Positions 31,286-40,221 of a stretch of 64,000 bases of DNA are shown piece by piece. The stretch comes from Clostridium sp. (GTDB taxonomy: Bacteria > Bacillota_I > Bacilli_A > RF39 > UBA660). The stretch lies in NCBI GenBank assembly GCA_022010095.1, contig CP091739.1:124001-188000 (forward strand). The letters run 5' to 3'. How positions within the stretch are numbered: the first letter of the stretch is position 1; each line of letters begins with the position of its first letter. Both the position numbers and the translations under genes were made by a program. Under the pieces are notes generated by a model. That model worked only from the letters and a program-made list of their open reading frames with translations, had not been told where the DNA came from and ran no database searches.

Positions 31286-31313
31286 TTGCACTAGAAATAG
31301 TGCTTTTTTTCTT
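31286..31313 (+). terminator. Terminator after the small membrane protein gene
   Basis: GCACTA (31288) and TAGTGC (31298) pair around GAAA and are followed by eight T residues. Confidence 0.85.
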
Positions 31314-31323
31314 TTGATAAATA

Positions 31324-31353
31324 TTTACAATATATATTAAACTATGATAAACT
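31324..31353 (+). promoter_or_regulatory. Promoter of the attenuator-like RNA
   Basis: TTTACA (31324) and TAAACT (31348) with an 18-base spacer. Transcription would begin about 31360, just before the first hairpin. Confidence 0.45.
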
Positions 31354-31360
31354 ATTATTA

Positions 31361-31440
31361 GTGAAGCACCTGACCCCCGTGAGGCTAGGTATCACATGTA
31401 ATATGTTTACCTAACTACAAAGTGAGTTAGGTGATTTTTT
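31361..31440 (+). ncRNA. Attenuator- or riboswitch-like RNA
   Basis: First hairpin, 31361-31395: GTGA pairs with TCAC, ACCT with AGGT and CC with GG, around a C-rich loop that stands out in this AT-rich DNA. Second hairpin, 31409-31432: ACCTAACT pairs with AGTTAGGT, followed by TTTTTT, a clear terminator. TAGGTA of hairpin one (31386) can pair instead with TACCTA (31408) of hairpin two, so the two states exclude each other. That is the layout of a transcription attenuator. No known class recognised. The only frame downstream is a gene remnant, so it may be an orphan or a small RNA. Confidence 0.5.
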
Positions 31441-31479
31441 TAATCAATAAAGATTAAAGAGATTATTATAAAAAGTAAT

Positions 31480-31695
31480 ATGAATATAATAACAAGTAAA
31501 AAACTTATTAAGAAATCTTTCTTACTCATAACTGCATCTATCAAAGCGAAAGACAATATTTCACAAGACTGGTGGTTGCGTACTTCAGTTTATACTACTG
31601 ATAATCAAGCATTTACAGTTAGAAAAGATGGATATAGAGATGCTCAAAATTCAAATGAGGCAATTGGAGTATCACCAGCATTCCGCATCGGCTAA
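31480..31695 (+). pseudogene. Remnant of a surface-protein C terminus
   Basis: A 71-codon frame ends ISQDWWLRTSVYTTDNQ, GYRDAQNSN and GVSPAFRIG. The 'WWLRS..' and 'GVRPAFRI' pattern is the end of a DUF6273-type domain common in surface proteins of uncultured Firmicutes and also found at the ends of some phage or adhesin proteins. The N-terminal part of such a protein is missing here, and the first 25 residues look like random frame. I take it as a decayed 3' fragment. Confidence 0.45.
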
Positions 31696-31721
31696 CACGC
31701 GTAATATACCCAACCACATTT

Positions 31722-31780
31722 AAAAAGAGTTAACTTTCTACTATTAGCACCATCGAATTTTCACAAAACTCTTTTTTTTT
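31722..31780 (+). terminator. Possible terminator before rpsB
   Basis: AAAAGAGTT and AACTCTTTT can pair across a long loop of about 35 bases and are followed by T residues. The loop is large, so this is weak. Confidence 0.4.
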
Positions 31781-31794
31781 ACTTAAAAATGTGC

Positions 31795-31914
31795 TAAAAT
31801 AAACTCGCTTTAAGAAAAAAGACATGCTTATTGATTTAATATTCTAGTGCTTAATATAAGTGAATATTAATTAAAAGATAGGTAGAAGAATTAACGAAAG
31901 GAGAAATGAAAAAA
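31795..31914 (+). promoter_or_regulatory. rpsB promoter and possible S2 leader
   Basis: TAAAAT (31795) is the likely -10 box. About 110 bases follow before rpsB, long for a plain leader, with ATATTC (31838) able to pair with GAATAT (31862). Ribosomal protein S2 leaders that bind S2 are known in Firmicutes; this region is in the right place but I could not test the fold. Confidence 0.4.
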
Positions 31915-32896
31915 ATGGCAGTAATTGCAAAAAAAGTTATTTATTAGAAGCAGGTGTTCACTTTGGACATCAAGCAAAAAGATGGAATCCTAAAATGAAG
32001 GAATACATTTTTACTACTAGAGATGACATTCATATTATTGATTTACAAAAAACTGTTGAAAAAATAGAAGAGGCTTACGCTGAACTTCTTAAAGCATGCG
32101 AAAATGGTGGTAAGGTTCTATTCGTAGGTACTAAAAAACAAGCTAAAGAAGCTAGTATCGAAGAAGCAACTAGATGTAATAGTTTTTATGTAACAGAAAG
32201 ATGGCTAGGAGGTACTCTTACTAACTTTAGAACTATTAAAGAAAGAATCAAGAGACTTATAGAAATCGAAAAAATGGAAAAGGATGGTAAATTCGAATTA
32301 CTACCTAAAAAAGAAGTTGCTAAAATTCAAAAAGAATATGACAGACTAAATAAACTTTTAGGTGGAGTTCGTGAAATGGATCGTTTACCAAAAGCAATCA
32401 TCGTTGTTGATCCAAGAGTAGAGGCTAATGCTATTCGTGAAGCTCGTAAATTACACATTCCAGTATTTGGAATTGTAGATACTAACTGTGATCCAGATGA
32501 TGTAGACTTCCCAATTCCAGCAAACGATGACGCTGTTAGAAGTGTTAAAGTAGTTTTAGGTGTTTTAGCTAATGCCGTTTGTGAAGCAAATGGACTTCCA
32601 TTAGTAGACTATGTTACTGAAGATGAAAATGCAGTAAAAACCATCAAAAAGAAATCAAAGTTGAAACTAAAGTAGTTGAATTTGATGATTTTAGTGAAGA
32701 AGAATCTAAAAAAAAGTAGAAAAAGAATACTAAAAAAAGAAGGAAAAAAAGAAGCTAAAAAAAGAAGCTAAAAAAAGAAGAAAAAGTTGATTATTCATCA
32801 ATGAACGTTGCTGAATTAAAGAAAATTGCTAAAGAAAAAGGTGTTTCTGGATATTCAACAATGAAAAAAGATGAATTAGTTGATGCTTTAAATTAG
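31915..32896 (+). CDS. rpsB: 30S ribosomal protein S2 with a Lys-rich, SAP/Rho_N-like C-terminal extension
   Basis: [20 protein letters not shown] after one correction, then [65 protein letters not shown] and [19 protein letters not shown]: a full S2. After about residue 230 comes a run of KEAKK-type repeats and a final compact piece, [19 protein letters not shown] and [10 protein letters not shown], which has the helix-extended-helix look of SAP or Rho N-terminal nucleic-acid-binding domains. An upstream in-frame ATG at 31906 is possible. Shifts near 31935, 32645 and 32705-32785. Operon with tsf. Confidence 0.93.
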
Positions 32897-32906
32897 GAGG
32901 CAAAGT

Positions 32907-33787
32907 ATGAATATTAGTGCTAGTATGGTTAAAGAACTAAGAGAGAAAACTGGAGCAGGAATGATGGATTGCAAAAAGGCTCTTGTTGAAACTAATGGAG
33001 ATATGGAAAAAGCAATCGATTATTTAAGAGAAAAAGGTATTTCAAAGGCTGCTAAAAAAGCTGAAAGAATTGCTGCAGAAGGTCTTTCTAATATTTATAT
33101 TAAAGGTAACAATGCAGTTGTAGTTGAACTTAATAGTGAAACTGATTTCGTTGCTAAAAATGCTGAATTTAAAGAATTATTAGATAAAATTGGAAACACT
33201 ATTTTTAGTAAAGTAATGAAACTTCTATGGAAGAAGCTTTAAATGCTAAATGTGGTAATGAAACTATTAATGAATTAATTGTTAATGCTACTGCTAAAAT
33301 AGGTGAAAAAATATCTTTAAGAAGATTTGAAAAAGTTACTAAAACTGATTCGCAAGTATTTGGTTCATATTTACATATGGGAGGAAAAATTTCATCTTTA
33401 ACAATTATTGAAGGTGGAAATGAAGAAGTTGCTCGTGATGTGGCAATGCAAGCAGCAGCAATGAGACCTCAATATATTAATATTGAATCAGTACCAGCAG
33501 AAGATTTAGAACATGAAAAAGCTGTAATCAAAGAACAAGTTATCAATGAAGGTAAAAGAAACCTGAATTCGCTGATAAAATTGTTGAAGGAAGACTTAGA
33601 AAATTCTATGAAGAAACTGTTTTAGAAGAACAATCATTCATTAAAGATTCTGGATTAACAGTAAAAAAACTTATTTAGAAAAATAATAAAGCTACATTAG
33701 TAAAAACTTGTTAAATATGAAGTTGGTGAAGGAATGGAAAAGAGAAATGATGACTTCGCTGCTGAAGTAATGAGTCAAATTAAGTAG
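32907..33787 (+). CDS. tsf: Elongation factor Ts, frameshifted
   Basis: Nucleotide-exchange factor for EF-Tu. Starts [19 protein letters not shown] with [19 protein letters not shown] and [21 protein letters not shown], the diagnostic N-terminal module; then [14 protein letters not shown] and, after a shift near 33215, [38 protein letters not shown] and [13 protein letters not shown]. The corrected end is [17 protein letters not shown] lies six bases before the ATG. About 290 residues. Shifts also near 33560, 33665 and 33705. Confidence 0.95.
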
Positions 33788-33789
33788 TT

Positions 33790-33822
33790 AACATTGGATA
33801 CCTAAATGGTGTCCTTTTTCTT
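33790..33822 (+). terminator. Terminator of the rpsB-tsf operon
   Basis: GGATACC (33796) and GGTGTCC (33808) pair around five bases; a T-rich tract follows. Confidence 0.8.
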
Positions 33823-33885
33823 TTTGATTAATTTTTAGTAGACAACAAAATACATTTATATTATAATAATGCAACGAGGTGAAAT

Positions 33886-34251
33886 ATGAATATTGAAGAA
33901 CAAAAAGTACTACAAAGAATGATTGAAATATATAAGCCTGGTGATATTGACTGGATGGGAACTAAAATTAAAAAAAGAATAATCCTTTAACTTTTTCATC
34001 ATATAATAAAAAAAGGAAAAAAAGGCGATACAATTGTATCTAATGGAGCGTTACTTACTAGAAAAAGTCATCAAGTATTAAATAAATTACAGGCTAGAAA
34101 TAGAGACCTATATGATAAATGGCAATGGTTATTCATAGAGATAAATTGTTTTAATTCAAGTCCAAATACAGCGCACTTAGAAGAGATGAAAGAACTTAGA
34201 AAAGAAACAAAGGAATTTCTATATGGTAAACCAAAAACATTAAAATTATAA
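33886..34251 (+). CDS. HNH-endonuclease-like small protein, frameshifted
   Basis: About 120 residues: MNIEEQKVLQRMIEIYKPGD, then NPLTFHHIIKKGKKGDT and VSNGALLTRKSHQVLNKLQ. LTFHHI with a later NGALLT..H is the short beta-beta-alpha-metal pattern of HNH nucleases (His pair and a later His), without a zinc-finger Cys set. The remainder is helical and charged. Single-gene unit with its own leader. The substrate is unknown, and such small HNH proteins occur in many host-genome and phage settings. Shifts near 33975 and 34010. Confidence 0.5.
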
Positions 34252-34255
34252 AAAA

Positions 34256-34313
34256 ATGTCAAATTAAATCACAAAAATAAGTAGAATTTACTTGAAATTT
34301 GGCACTTTTTTTG
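34256..34313 (+). terminator. Terminator after the HNH-like gene
   Basis: GTCAAATT (34259) and AATTTGGC (34296) can pair, allowing one G-T pair, with a further stem inside; seven T residues follow. Confidence 0.6.
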
Positions 34314-34353
34314 TTCTATAATCAATTATAGTCATGAAGGGAGGGAAGAAATA

Positions 34354-34544
34354 GTGACACACGTAGAAGTAAAAGACGGAAATATCGAGGGCGCATTAAA
34401 ACGTTTCAAAATGAAAGTTCAAAGAAGTGGAATCCCTACTGAAATGAAAAAAAGAAAAGAATATTCTAAACCTGGCATTAAGAGAAGAGAAGCAAAAAGA
34501 AGCTATCAGAAATGCTAAAAAAACATAACAAACAAAGATATTAA
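34354..34544 (+). CDS. rpsU: 30S ribosomal protein S21, frameshifted
   Basis: GTG start after GGGAGGGAAG. The product reads VEVKDGNIEGALKRFKMKV, QRSGIPTEMKKRKEYSKPG and IKRREAKKEAIRNAKK: the whole of S21, which sits near the anti-Shine-Dalgarno end of 16S rRNA. A shift near 34495 and one near 34520 break the frame. About 63 residues. Followed 17 bases later by yqeY, the usual Bacillus order. Confidence 0.93.
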
Positions 34545-34561
34545 TAAAGGAGTAGATAATT

Positions 34562-35016
34562 ATGTTATATGAAACTATATCAAATGATATGAAAGATGCC
34601 ATGAAGGCTCATGATAAAGATTCGTTAAATACTATAAGACTATTAAAGTCAGCTATTGATATGTATCTAGTCAATAACAAAATGGAAAGAAATTCATGTA
34701 GTGATGAGATAGTTATAGATATAGTAAGTAAACAAGTTAAAAACTCATAAAAGAAAGTATAGAAGAATTTAAGAAAGGTAATAGACAAGACTTAGTAGAT
34801 AAATTATTAAAAAGAAATAGATTTATTAAGTAAATATCTACCTAAACAATTAACAGAAGAAGAAATTAATGCTGAAATAGATAAAGTATTTGATAAAGTT
34901 AAACCTACAAGTATGAAAGATATGGGTCTAATTATGAAAGAATTAACTCCAATCTTTAAAAGGTAAAAGCAGATATGAAAACTGTTAATGAAATAGTTCG
35001 TTCTAAACTAAATTAA
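34562..35016 (+). CDS. yqeY: YqeY family protein (GatB/Yqey domain), frameshifted
   Basis: Corrected product of about 150 residues: ETISNDMKDAMKAHDKDSL, NTIRLLKSAIDMYLVNN, ESIEEFKKGNRQDLVDK, LSKYLPKQLTEEEINAEID and MKDMGLIMKELTPIFKGKAD, ending IVRSKLN. The domain resembles the tail of GatB and binds tRNA-like ligands in the amidotransferase; the free protein's role is unclear. Cotranscribed with rpsU. Shifts near 34745, 34810 and 34965. Confidence 0.9.
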
Positions 35017-35025
35017 TTAGTAAAA

Positions 35026-35056
35026 AAAAACTTCACTCAAATGTGAAGTTTTTATT
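35026..35056 (+). terminator. Terminator of rpsU-yqeY, possibly bidirectional
   Basis: AACTTCAC (35029) and GTGAAGTT (35043) pair around six bases, with an A-run before and T-run after. The minus-strand WG-repeat gene ends just beyond it. Confidence 0.8.
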
Positions 35057-35060
35057 ATGT

Positions 35061-36665
35061 TTATTTTTTTCTTTATGAAACTCAAGTTCAATAATAGAAT
35101 TATCATTTGTAGAAAAATAGATATCCTCCTAAATAACTTTTTAATATTTTTCAAACTTTTTCAAGTTCTTCTTTATTCTTATAAATTTTTTTAATACATT
35201 GTCTTTCAAAAGTATAACCATATCCATTATCAAAAATATTTATATAAAGCATCAATCTCTTTTTATCTCTCTTGAATTTATTAAATCTAAATATATAGTA
35301 TCATAATTACCACTAACATCATAATATATTTCAATATAGCAAATTTTATTTATCATATATACTGAAACATTATAACTAGAATTAATTAGTTTTTTAGTTG
35401 TATATTTATAGTATTCATAGTAATCTGTGTCATAGAAAGTAACAGTAACTTTACCATCTGTATTAGAAATAGAGTAGTAGTAGCCAATGTTTTTCATAAT
35501 TATCATCTGTATAAAGTGGCTCAATATTACTATTAATAGTGAAAGCTCTATCTATTCCTCTTGAACTAATTACATATGCTTTAATGTCTTTTGCTGTACT
35601 ATCTTTCTTCTTATATATACCACCTTCATCTAAAACGTACCCTTTAGGATATATCATAAGTAGTAATGAGCCACTTGATATAGTAGAACTATATGTACCA
35701 TGTATATCATTATTTGGAATATTATAAAAATCTATACTTGTATCAATTGTAATACTATAATCAACTATAACTTTATATTTATTATTTAAAAACACCAAGT
35801 TTATCACCTTTAGTAACTATAATATAATTACCAGAAGTAGACATGCTATCATAATCAAAATTTAATACTATTTTATTATTTTTATCAATAATACCATATT
35901 TATCATTTATTTTAGCAATAAATAACCCATTCTTATAACTAACAATATTATCATATACAAAGTCTATTAATATTTCACCTTTGGAATTAATAATACCATA
36001 TTTATCATTGCTACTTTTTTTATTACTATTTCGTATTCATTATTAGTGATAACTTCATATCCATATAGTTCACTACTAAATTCAGGTAACCATGAAATGT
36101 CTTTATTAAGAGTAACTACCTTATGCGTTTTTAATATCAAGTATTTCAATATTATCTCCTTTTTAAAAAGTAAGTATCTAGGAGTATTTTTTTATATTTT
36201 TATAATAAATAGGTGTTATAAAGTTATAACTATCTGAACTCTTTTTTTATTTAATTTATCATAATAGTAATATAATGTATTATCATTTTTATCTTCATTT
36301 TTTCTTATTTCATATCTATCAAATTTTAATATTTCATCACTAGGTTCTTCATTACTATTAATATATTTAATCTTATCTGGATAAAGTTTTCCATTACTAC
36401 CAAGTATATATTTTTCACTACTAGTAAGTTCATATATTTCTGTACTTTTTTTATCATAAGTAATAATACCATCATATTTACTAAGTAATTTACTTGTGAC
36501 TCTATTAAATTCTTCAGTGATAGATGGAACTGTAGTACTTTCATTTTCAATATCACTAATTGGCTTCTTTCCAAGAGTAACAAAAAGCATAAATACTTGA
36601 TACTACCAAACAAAATAATAATGTAATAAAAAAACTCCATAAATAATAATTTTTCTCTTTTTCAT
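35061..36665 (-). CDS. WG-repeat exported protein, frameshifted
   Basis: Minus strand, ATG at 36665 after AGGTG. The start KRKIIIYGVFLL is a membrane anchor or signal. A domain with SITEEFNRVTSKLLSKYDG and ILGSNGKLYPDKI follows. In the middle, three WG-type repeats appear: KYGIINSKGEILIDFVYDNI, then KYGIIDKNNKIVLNFDYDS, then KLGVFNNKYKVIVDYS. Such repeats build beta-propeller-like or solenoid surfaces of unknown ligand. The last third has IYKKKDSTAKDIKAYVI and IYYDVSGNYDTIYLDL. After correction about 530 residues, one gene; shifts are near 36630, 36245, 36200, 36150, 36025, 35795, 35500 and 35140. Function unknown. Confidence 0.55.
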
Positions 36666-36767
36666 ATTTTTACACCTCATATTATTAATATTAGTATATC
36701 ATACATATTTTTTTCTTTTTAAAAATATTAAATTTTTAATATATAATATTTTTAGTAGGAGTAGATT

Positions 36768-37648
36768 ATGGAAAAAAACAAGTACAAGAATATATAACTT
36801 ATTTAACACCAGAGTATATTTATATACCTTATGATAATGGAATGTTGCTTACATTAAATAAAAAAATAAATTAGTTTATCATAATATGAGTCTTGGAACT
36901 AATAATGATGGAAGTGGAATATTTAGTCCAGTTAGTGGTAAAATAATTGGTATAAAAAGAAATGGAATTTAATAATAAAAAAAGTAACACACTTGTAATA
37001 ATGAATGATTACAAGGATAAACGTGAAAAAAATTAAATCCATCAAGAAATATAAATAAAGTTAAAAAAAGTGATATAGTAGCATCTTTACAAAAAGTATA
37101 ATCTTAATAAAAAAATCAATAGTAAGACTACTCTTGTAGTAAATTCTTTATATAATAAAAAAACTATGATCTTAAAGACATGGTTATTAATTACGAATGT
37201 TATGAAGAGATACTTGAAGCTATAGATGAATTTATGTCTATATTTAATATGAAGAATTGTTATATATGCATTCCTAAAAGCCGATTTATATTCTACTTGT
37301 GCATATGAAAAAAATATATTAATACATTTATGAATATATGTTTAGTTCATTCTAATAATAAGTTTAAAGATAGTACTTGTGTATTCTATAGTATAGAAGA
37401 AATACTTGCTATATATAAGGCTATACATTTAGATTATATGTATGATAACACAATAATAACAATAAATAATGGTAAAAAGTACAATAGTAAAAAGTAAAAC
37501 TATATACTTCACTTTATGAAGTTTTTAAAAAGCATTAAGAATAGCTTATAAAAGGTAAAAAGGATACTAGTTAATAATAAAGAGATAAATGAAATAAAAA
37601 GACTTTGTTATAGATTCTAGTATAAGAAGCGTAATAATAAAGGATTAA
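36768..37648 (+). CDS. RnfC-like barrel-sandwich protein, frameshifted
   Basis: AGTAGGAG sets the ATG at 36768. Corrected text: YITYLTPEYIYIPYDNGM, then GSGIFSPVSGKIIGIKEMEF, which matches the barrel-sandwich 'vhaPvSGkVv' segment of RnfC; then TTLVVNSLYNKKYDLKDMV, corresponding to the place where RnfC has 'LIVNAVECEPY', and ILEAIDEFMSIFNMKNCYI with CIPKADLY. The FMN/NADH loops of true RnfC (GGxGFPT, NGAECEP) and its C-terminal iron-sulfur Cys motifs are not present. So this is an RnfC-derived protein without visible redox residues, role unknown. No other Rnf subunits are near. Immediately upstream of holA. Shifts near 36780, 36865, 36965, 37030, 37095, 37165, 37280, 37310 and later. Confidence 0.5.
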
Positions 37649-37650
37649 AT

Positions 37651-38604
37651 ATGATATATGTTTATTTAGGTAATGAAATTAATATTTTTAAAAAAATGAG
37701 AATAAATGAACTTATTTCCTCTTTAGATATAAAAAAAATATTATAGAATATGATTATAGTAATACATCTATAAATGAAATATTAGAAGAAGTATGTTATA
37801 TAGATTTATTTAATGAAAAAGAAACTTATTATAGTTTCATCTTTTTACGTTTAAGAAAAATGAAAGAAAAAAAGAGAAAAAGAATCTTTAAAGAAATATA
37901 TAGATAATATGAATGAAAATGTTATTATATTTAAATGTATAGATGAAAAGCTAGATAGTAAAGATTCACTTATTAAGAAGTTAAAAGAAAAAAATGTAAG
38001 GTAGTAGAGATAGTTAAGATGGACTATAAAACTACTCATGAATTTATAACTAAAAGTACTTAAAGATAATGGATTTAATGTAAGCTATGATGTAGTTAAA
38101 AAAAGATACTTAGTTTATGTGAAAATAATGCTGATTATGCTTTTAAAAAGAGATAGAAAAAGTTAATGCTTTATAAAATAGATGATAAAAAAATATTACT
38201 ATAAAAAGATGTTGAAGATACAATAAGTAAAAAGTAATGAAAAAAAGAAATGTTCACTTTGATAGATGCAGTTATGAGTAAGAATATTGGTAATTGTTTT
38301 ACTTCATATAAAAATACTTAAAGATAATACTGATGCGACTGTTATTATTGATGCGATAAGTAAACAATTTAGATATTTGTATCAAATAAAAGTACTTATG
38401 AAAAGTATGCCTTTACCTAGTATAGTTACAAAAAAATATCAATAAATCCATATGTAGGTAAGAAATTATATGAAAGTACTAGAAACTTTAGTGAAGAAGA
38501 GATATTAGATATTTTTATATAAATTGAGTGATATGGATATTAGTATAAAAGTAAAAGGTAATGATAAAAATAAAGTACTTGAGAATTTTTTTCTTAATTT
38601 ATAA
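37651..38604 (+). CDS. holA: DNA polymerase III delta subunit, frameshifted
   Basis: Clamp-loader subunit that opens the beta clamp. Starts MIYVYLGNEINIFKKMRIN; corrected text has EVCYIDLFNEKK, VIIFKCIDEKLDSKDSLIKK, LKDNGFNVSYDVVKKILSLC, ENNADYAFKEIEKV and KKEMFTLIDAVMSKNIGNC, then AISKQFRYLYQIKVLMKSM and NPYVGKKLYESTRNFSEEE. The order of the lid, AAA-like domain and C-terminal helical collar fits HolA; it lacks a working P-loop, as usual. About 315 residues. Many shifts (37730, 37815, 37870, 38000, 38060, 38100, 38150, 38235, 38320, 38430, 38515). Confidence 0.82.
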
Positions 38605-38690
38605 TGTATAGACTTTACATAAAAAAACGTAAAATTATTATGAGAAGTAAAATATATAAAGTATAATAAAAAGTAAGGGATGTGATAAAA

Positions 38691-39695
38691 ATGTTAATTC
38701 TTGCGAAAAAGTATATTGGGATTAATGTTAGGTTTTTTTATAGCAGTAATACTAGGATTTTTTTCTTAATACCACTTTTTAAGGAAAAATGAAATGTAAG
38801 CAGAGTATAAGTTCTTTTTACTGCATTTAGACATGCATCTAAAAAAATGGAACTCCAACACTTGGAGGACTTATATTTATAATACCAACACTCATTACGA
38901 TGTTATTTTTGTATTTAAGGGGTAGTCTTGAAATAACACATAGTTTACTTATTATAATATTTGTGTTTATAAGTTATGCTTTACTTGGATTTGTAGATGA
39001 TTATTTAAAGATAAAAGAACATAATAATGCAGGACTTTCTATACCACAGAAGCTTGCTGTTCAAGTGTTGATTGCTCTTGTATTCTTCTATATTTATATG
39101 AAAGGTGGGGGAGATGCGAATGTCACTATTACCTCACTTGGTATAAGTATAGATATGGGATGGTTTTATGGATTATTTATATTGTTCTTACTCGTTGGTT
39201 CATCTAATGCAGTTAATTTAACGGATGGACTTGATGGTCTTGCTGGCGGTCTTTCATTAATAGCATTCTTAAGTTTTGGTATCATTACATGGGGAACAAC
39301 CTGGGTAGAAGGTTATCAAGAAATAGCAATATTTTGTTTTATATTAGTAGGTTCAATACTTGGATTCTTGGTTTATAATACACATCCAGCAAAAGTATTC
39401 ATGGGAGATACTGGATCACTTTCACTAGGCGCAACACTTGCCGCTATAGCAATACTTACTAAACATGAATTATCACTTGCTGTAATAGGTGGAGTATTTG
39501 TAATAGAGGCTTTATCTTCAATAATACAGTTAACGGCAATAAAGAAATTCCACAAGAAAGTATTTTTAATGACACCAATACATCATCATTTTGAAAAACT
39601 AGGATGGGAAGAAACAGATATAGTAAAAAAATGTGTTTTTAATAATAGGATTTATGCTTGGTATGATAGCTATCTATTATGGAGTATGGATGTAA
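38691..39695 (+). CDS. mraY: Phospho-MurNAc-pentapeptide translocase MraY, frameshifted
   Basis: Membrane enzyme making lipid I for peptidoglycan. Corrected start MLILAKSILGLMLGFFIAV, then KNGTPTLGGLIFIIPT, FVDDYLKIKEHNNAGLS with the catalytic Asp pair, NLTDGLDGLAGGLS, VFMGDTGSLSLGATLA and TPIHHHFEKLGWEETDIV, all MraY motifs in order, with about ten hydrophobic segments. Shifts near 38710, 38765, 38795, 38845 and 39630-39650; the true end is GVWM at 39695 rather than the longer open frame to 39748. GGGATGTGAT precedes the start. Close to the SEDS gene, as in dcw clusters, though the rest of the cluster is absent. Confidence 0.93.
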
Positions 39696-39726
39696 GAAGC
39701 AAAGAAATTTGCTTCTTTTTATTGTG
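39694..39726 (+). terminator. Terminator after mraY
   Basis: GAAGCAAA and TTTGCTTC pair around GAAA and are followed by five T residues. Confidence 0.85.
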
Positions 39727-39761
39727 CTTTGTGTATAATAATAAATAGTTTGTAAAGGAAA

Positions 39762-40136
39762 ATGATAAAAAGTAAAAACCATTTGTGAAATGGGCTGGTG
39801 GCAAAAAGACAAATAATAGATAAACTAAAAAGAATATGTTCTAGAAGAATTTGATACCTATTATGAACCATTTATTGGAGGAGGTGCATTACTATTTGAA
39901 CTTGCACCTAAAAAAAGCAGTGATTAATGATTGAAATAAGGAACTTATGAATGTATAAAAAGATGAAAAAGAAATTCGAAAGTATGTGTAGAGAACTTAA
40001 TCTACATGAAAGAGAACATAGTGAAGAATATTATTATAAAATCAGAAATTTAGATAGAGATAAAAAAAGAAGCATTAATTCTAATGGTAAAAAGCGTGGT
40101 AATGTAAAAAGAAGTAATTATAACAAACTATACTAA
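39762..40136 (+). pseudogene. Truncated DNA adenine methylase (Dam/D12 class)
   Basis: The corrected start reads KPFVKWAGGKRQIIDKLK (motif I, AdoMet binding), then FDTYYEPFIGGGALLFELAP, then VIND followed by an in-frame TGA where the family has INDxN. After that the text departs, keeping YYYKIRNLDRDKKR, and ends by 40136 without the catalytic DPPY motif. A full D12 methylase has about 270 residues; this has about 125. Unlike the other broken genes, correction does not restore a complete enzyme, so it is a true remnant, probably of a mobile or phage methylase. Confidence 0.65.
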
Positions 40137-40162
40137 TAATAAAACATTTTTAAATAATAAAT

Positions 40163-40208
40163 GATATCACTTATTCATACTATATAATGAATAGGTGATT
40201 TTTTTATT
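40163..40208 (+). terminator. Strong terminator before the SEDS gene
   Basis: ATCAC-TTATTCAT and ATGAATA-GGTGAT pair around an eight-base loop, followed by seven T residues. Confidence 0.85.
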
Positions 40209-40221
40209 AAAAAGAAATAAG

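Noticed and set aside
31361..31440. tRNA, SRP RNA or RNase P fragment
   Set aside because: No TPsiC-like arm, no SRP domain IV GGUC/GGAAGC pattern and no RNase P core sequence; the terminator hairpin explains the 3' half.
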